From: a virus
Direction: 5' to 3' (one strand)
IMG/VR virus record: IMGVR_UViG_3300027801_000104
Span: 1-30,710 of that record
DNA: 30,710 bases
Shown piece by piece: positions 28,060 to 30,710 of the stretch. How positions within the stretch are numbered: position 1 is the stretch's first letter; each line of letters begins with the position of its first letter. The notes beneath the pieces are model-generated. The model was not told the DNA's origin. It was given only the letters and a program-made list of their open reading frames with translations, and made no database searches. The position numbers and the translations under genes were made by a program.

Positions 28060-28338
28060 TTAATTAAATTCGTCATAATCAAACGATTCAGTATATTCAT
28101 TAATATCGATCGAATCTTTAATCTCATTAATCAATTTCTTTCCGGTCAGTTCCCGCTCGAATTTAACCGACCATAATTCCACCGTTCCGATTTTAATCGC
28201 CTGAACACCTGAAGCGGATTCGGTCCCAAATTCGTGATCAAATGATTCGTCAACTAGTTCGGCTGTGATTTCAAATGTGTAAATGTATTCTTTTCCGTTG
28301 TGGATGAGTTCTTCTTCAAACTGTTTTGTTTTTTGCAT
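28060..28338 (-). CDS. Hypothetical protein at the core side of the island border (92 aa)
   Basis: Start set at 28338 (MQKTKQFEEELIHNGKEYIY): the frame is open to 28437, but a TACATTTG promoter element lies in that stretch (28425-28432) and the added residues do not look like protein. The chain has KEYIYTFEITAELVDESFDH, then VQAIKIGTVELWSVKFEREL and an acidic end (NEYTESFDYDEFN). Mixed alpha/beta, no cysteine. I do not recognise the family. CpG-rich codons contrast with the island genes 5 nt away. It follows the TerL terminator and has its own promoter, so it is expressed apart from the terminase genes. Confidence 0.5.
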   Translation of the reverse strand: MQKTKQFEEELIHNGKEYIYTFEITAELVDESFDHEFGTESASGVQAIKIGTVELWSVKFERELTGKKLINEIKDSIDINEYTESFDYDEFN

Positions 28339-28424
28339 GGTTAGGATAGGTTTTTTATTACGAAAATAGCGGATAGGATTAAGATTGATTCGATCATGGT
28401 TTAGTTTGGTTTTAGTTTGTTTAA

Positions 28425-28432
28425 CAAATGTA
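28425..28432 (-). promoter_or_regulatory. Flavobacterial -7 element TACATTTG before the 28338 gene
   Basis: TACATTTG on the minus strand exactly fits TAnnTTTG. It lies about 85 nt before the ATG at 28338 and after the terminator at 28516-28556, in a 263-nt gap (28339-28601) with no gene. No TTG at the usual -33 distance was found. It would start transcription of the 28060 gene and the island. Confidence 0.4.
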
Positions 28433-28515
28433 ATCAATTCAATCTGACTTGACCTAATTTTAATACAATTATATTTATAACTATACTTTTATTTGTGAAT
28501 GTATACGAATACGGG

Positions 28516-28556
28516 TAAAAAAAAAGGTGTTCGAACCTAAATCCGAACACCTTTAA
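28516..28556 (-). terminator. Intrinsic terminator after terL
   Basis: Minus strand: AAAGGTGTTCG, an 11-nt loop, CGAACACCTTT and a T-tract. The 11-bp stem is perfect, with the long T-run on the minus strand. It starts 46 nt after the TerL stop and closes the terminase operon. Confidence 0.85.
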
Positions 28557-28601
28557 ACTATGAAAAACCAAAAAACCCGTGGTAAATATAAACAATATTG
28601 T

Positions 28602-29819
28602 TTAGAATGACGCAACGCGATGCCCTGTTTTTTTCAAAAGAAAATCGGCCGCGTATCGTAGCGGATCGATTCGATGATTCCAGTCGTCAATAGCCAGCTT
28701 AGTTTTTTTATCTGAATAAGCGTAGTTATTTAATTCTTTTACGATCTCGGTTGATTCTGGATCGATTATCAATTCGTATTCTAACAGTAATTTAATACCG
28801 GCCGCAATCGAACCCGGTCCCTTTTCAGCTCCTTTAATATTAACGCCGCTTCTTCTAATGTCGTTAATCAATCTCGGTTCCGCTGAATCCGCAATAATTA
28901 AAGTACGCCCGCAATGGAGCTTATTTAGCTCGACTATTTCTTCGGTCGTGTGTTTGTTTCCTGAATAGCATTCTTTTACATAGATTAACTTTCGTTTTTT
29001 ATCTACGCTGATTTGTATTAACGTGGTCGGATCAGGATAAAATCCGTAATCTTGTCCAAAAATAATTTGCCCCGTATCAACAAACGCACCTAGCCGCCAA
29101 TTCTCAAAGATAACGCCTTCGGACTTTTCCAGCCAGCCGCCTAAAATTTGGTGATTGTATTTTTTCGGGTGTTGTGTTTTAATTTGCTCAACACGTTTTA
29201 AAAACGATTCGTCTAGATTATCTATATTGTCAAGGTAGGTCGTGTGAATATATGTTACATCGTTTTTAACTCCATTGAATCCGGGAGCGACTCCGGCTAA
29301 TTCGAAAAACCTTTTGTATATCCAATGCTCTTTCGTTGCCGGATTCAATATAATAATTACGCGGTTCTGAACTCCCTTCGTTCTAATACTTAAATCGATT
29401 TTATCGAACAACGTTTCATCGTGTAGCTCTTCGGCCTCGTCAAGCACCCATGTTGTGATCCCTTGCAATGATTTTAGATTCGCAGTTTGTTCGCCTGATC
29501 CCGTTTTGATTCCTTTAAAAATTACCGTGGACCCGTTCGCAGTGTTTTCGATTTCAGATAATTTTACGTTAAAATAATCATTAGCGTTCAGAATGTCGAT
29601 CTTTTCTGTAAATTCAGGGATGATCGAAATCTTTGCGGATGTCATTGTATACCGTGTGAACAATATCCGTTGTCGTTCCTGGAAGGTTAATTGTGTGTTG
29701 AATAGATTTACACCAAAAGACTTGCCAGAGCCGCGACCGCCAGTGCAAACAAAGTAACGAGTACTTGATGTCCACAACGGCTTAAATTTATCATTTATCT
29801 TTACCGCTTGTAAACTCAA
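28602..29819 (-). CDS. terL: Terminase large subunit
   Basis: 405-residue DNA-packaging motor. TGGRGSGKS (26-34) is the Walker A loop, TTWVLDEAEEL (122-132) holds Walker B DEAEE, and NPATKEH (about 159-165) is the coupling motif. The C-terminal RNase H-like nuclease has GQDYGFYPDP with D257, LIIADSAEP with D311 and HRIDPLRYA with D385, the three metal-binding acids. Length and motifs match the Terminase_3/PBSX XtmB group. The start at 29819 overlaps the small subunit gene by 29 nt. It cuts the concatemer and pumps DNA through the portal at 7981. A strong terminator lies 46 nt downstream, so it is not co-transcribed with the late genes. Confidence 0.93.
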   Translation of the reverse strand: MSLQAVKINDKFKPLWTSSTRYFVCTGGRGSGKSFGVNLFNTQLTFQERQRILFTRYTMTSAKISIIPEFTEKIDILNANDYFNVKLSEIENTANGSTVIFKGIKTGSGEQTANLKSLQGITTWVLDEAEELHDETLFDKIDLSIRTKGVQNRVIIILNPATKEHWIYKRFFELAGVAPGFNGVKNDVTYIHTTYLDNIDNLDESFLKRVEQIKTQHPKKYNHQILGGWLEKSEGVIFENWRLGAFVDTGQIIFGQDYGFYPDPTTLIQISVDKKRKLIYVKECYSGNKHTTEEIVELNKLHCGRTLIIADSAEPRLINDIRRSGVNIKGAEKGPGSIAAGIKLLLEYELIIDPESTEIVKELNNYAYSDKKTKLAIDDWNHRIDPLRYAADFLLKKTGHRVASF

Positions 29820-30165
29820 TCGGGCTAATGTTTATGGTTTTACCGTTCGACGTGTGATCAACGTGCTGCATCGATAATGCTTTCCGTTCGTCGTTGGATG
29901 ATAGCAATTTATATAACGCAATAAGTTCCGCAGCCTTGTCTCCGGTCCGTAGTTTTTCGCGTATCTCTGACTTGATTGTTATTTTGTTGTCTTCGAGCAA
30001 TTCTTTTATAGCGTCCAATTCCTCCGAACCATCAGGGTAAAAAGTATAAAACGTACTCTTTGAAATCCCAATCATGACAGGAACCTCTTCGACTAAATAT
30101 AAAGCCTTTTCTTTTACTACTTTTAAGGCTTGTTTGAATTTCTTTGCTTTATCGTATCCAGCCAT
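29791..30165 (-). CDS. Terminase small subunit
   Basis: 124 residues. The first half is a helix-turn-helix: KQALKVVKEKALYLVEEVPV, GISKSTFYTFYPDGS, then EELDAIKELLEDNK. The second half is oligomerisation helices (KSEIREKLRTGDKAAELIAL, YKLLSSNDERKAL) and a tail with SPIEF. This layout and the 29-nt overlap with TerL mark it as the small terminase subunit, which recognises the packaging site. The ATG overlaps the stop of the upstream gene (TAATG). The first 60 residues are a close paralogue of the product of 30165-30350. Confidence 0.7.
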   Translation of the reverse strand: MAGYDKAKKFKQALKVVKEKALYLVEEVPVMIGISKSTFYTFYPDGSEELDAIKELLEDNKITIKSEIREKLRTGDKAAELIALYKLLSSNDERKALSMQHVDHTSNGKTINISPIEFTSGKDK

Positions 30166-30350
30166 TATAAATTGTTTTTTAATGCTTCTTTTATAACTTG
30201 TAATTCGTTAGAGCCACACGGATAAAAATTATAAAAAGTAGCGCGTGTTATACCTATAAAAAGTGCAACCTCTTCAACAAGATAAATCTGTTTATCCTTA
30301 ATAACCTTTAACGCTTGCTTATATTTTTTTTCCTTATCGTAAGCCTTCAT
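30165..30350 (-). CDS. Truncated paralogue of the terminase small subunit (DNA-binding domain only)
   Basis: 61 residues. KKYKQALKVIKDKQIYLVEE, FIGITRATFYNFYPCGSNEL and QVIKEALKNN align with the first 60 residues of the adjacent 124-residue small subunit without gaps of note, about 60 percent identical by eye, then stop. Thus the helix-turn-helix is kept and the oligomerisation domain is gone. The frame is intact, with its own ATG and stop and overlaps at both ends, so it is probably expressed. It may compete for or help bind the packaging site, or act as a regulator. A tandem duplication followed by loss is the simple origin. Confidence 0.65.
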   Translation of the reverse strand: MKAYDKEKKYKQALKVIKDKQIYLVEEVALFIGITRATFYNFYPCGSNELQVIKEALKNNL

Positions 30351-30532
30351 AAACCCGGTATTATTTTCAATAAGTCTTCGTGTCGCATAGTTGCGTATGT
30401 TTTCTTTTCTACGTTCTTAATCGTATGAAACCACTTCCGGCCCTCTTGGAATGTCGCATTCAATTTGAATTTAACATTCTTATGAACGAACGTTAAAAAA
30501 TCCTCATCGTATGTTTTGTGAAGCGTGGCCAT
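30347..30532 (-). CDS. Small basic hypothetical protein (61 aa)
   Basis: 61 residues, rich in Lys and aromatic residues: HKTYDEDFLTFVHKNVKFKL, TFQEGRKWFHTIKNVEKKTY, MRHEDLLKIIPGL. No cysteine or membrane segment. Its ATG overlaps the stop of the VRR-NUC-like gene upstream (TAATG at 30530-30534), and its end overlaps the next gene by 4 nt, so it belongs to the terminase operon. I do not recognise a family; a small DNA-binding or adaptor role is possible but not shown. Confidence 0.5.
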   Translation of the reverse strand: MATLHKTYDEDFLTFVHKNVKFKLNATFQEGRKWFHTIKNVEKKTYATMRHEDLLKIIPGL

Positions 30533-30710
30533 TACCCTAAAGATAATAAAAACGATTGTAATTCAAGCAATGACCGGACTAAAATGTATTCGTTACCGCA
30601 TTGCTTCACATGAGATTCAAACTTCTTTTGCTTCGGGCTTTGTTTTCCGATCTCGGTTTTCACCTCCACAAAATACGTCGAACCCTTCCAGCTCAAAACC
30701 AAATCAGAGC
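30532..30710 (-). CDS. VRR-NUC-like nuclease (C-terminal part, cut by window edge)
   Basis: The last 58 residues of a protein whose start lies beyond the right edge. Visible: SDLVLSWKGSTYFVEVKTEI, then GKQSPKQKKFESHVKQCGNE, ending ILVRSLLELQSFLLSLG. The pattern pDlv....fvEvKte.G..s..Q..f...v...g.....vrs is the VRR-NUC form of the PD-(D/E)XK nuclease, with D and E-V-K as catalytic residues and Q in the next helix. Such phage nucleases cut branched DNA before packaging, which fits its place before the terminase genes. Codon use is CpG-rich. The fold call is good; the length and other domains are unseen. Confidence 0.75.
   Translation of the reverse strand, partial: SDLVLSWKGSTYFVEVKTEIGKQSPKQKKFESHVKQCGNEYILVRSLLELQSFLLSLG

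Noticed and set aside
30165-30350. The short terminase paralogue as a frameshifted upstream part of the small subunit
   Set aside because: It aligns with the same N-terminal region already complete in the next gene, so it is a duplicate, not a missing piece.
1-30710. CRISPR arrays, tRNA genes, IS elements and an integrase
   Set aside because: Looked for regularly spaced repeats, cloverleaf arms with CCA ends, transposase motifs (DDE, HUH) and tyrosine or serine recombinase signatures; none found in the reading frames.

Overview
The window is part of the genome, or of an integrated copy, of a tailed phage with siphovirus-type tail genes. It infects a member of the Bacteroidota, most likely a flavobacterium. 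Four things point there: an AT-rich genome with almost no Shine-Dalgarno sequences; TAnnTTTG promoter elements (e.g. 992-999, 28425-28432); a DUF3127 single-strand-binding-like protein and a DUF5675 lysis protein; and a lipoprotein signal ending in FFSC-SS. No integrase, excisionase, tRNA, rRNA or CRISPR array was seen, so a temperate lifestyle can be neither shown nor excluded.

Layout. (1) 1-3164, plus strand: replication, recombination and modification genes: a truncated DnaA domain IV-like protein, a C5-cytosine methyltransferase, a lambda-exonuclease-like nuclease with an accessory protein, an SSB-like DUF3127 protein and an XRE regulator, closed by a terminator. (2) 3165-4394, plus strand: small accessory genes, one frameshifted. 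(3) 4401-25487, minus strand, read from high to low coordinates: tail and neck genes, adhesin genes, tail-tip genes, tape measure, protease/scaffold, major capsid, portal, connector, YadA-like fibre, then lysis genes (two holin-like proteins, DUF5675 lysin, spanin-like lipoprotein). (4) 25556-28055, minus strand: a CpG-poor island of small unknown genes and a DNA methyltransferase, separated by repeated hairpins that resemble integron attC sites. (5) 28060-30710, minus strand: a small core-like gene, the large and small terminase subunits, a truncated paralogue of the small subunit, a small gene and the end of a VRR-NUC-like nuclease.

How it works together: the plus-strand genes would prepare, recombine and methylate phage DNA. 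The minus-strand genes package DNA (TerS/TerL), build the capsid (ClpP-like protease with fused scaffold, capsid protein, portal), build a long flexible tail of about 150 nm (from a 1018-residue tape measure) and lyse a Gram-negative cell. The module order is unusual: tail tip and tape measure come before protease, capsid and portal.

The most interesting signal is the repeated gene-flanking architecture at 25.5-28.1 kb. A related copy sits around the 3500-3886 gene on the opposite strand. Leaders and trailers are nearly identical around unrelated small ORFs, with folded AAC...GTT sites, and the change in CpG content coincides with the outermost sites. This looks like a cassette-type acquisition system in a phage, but no recombinase is in view.
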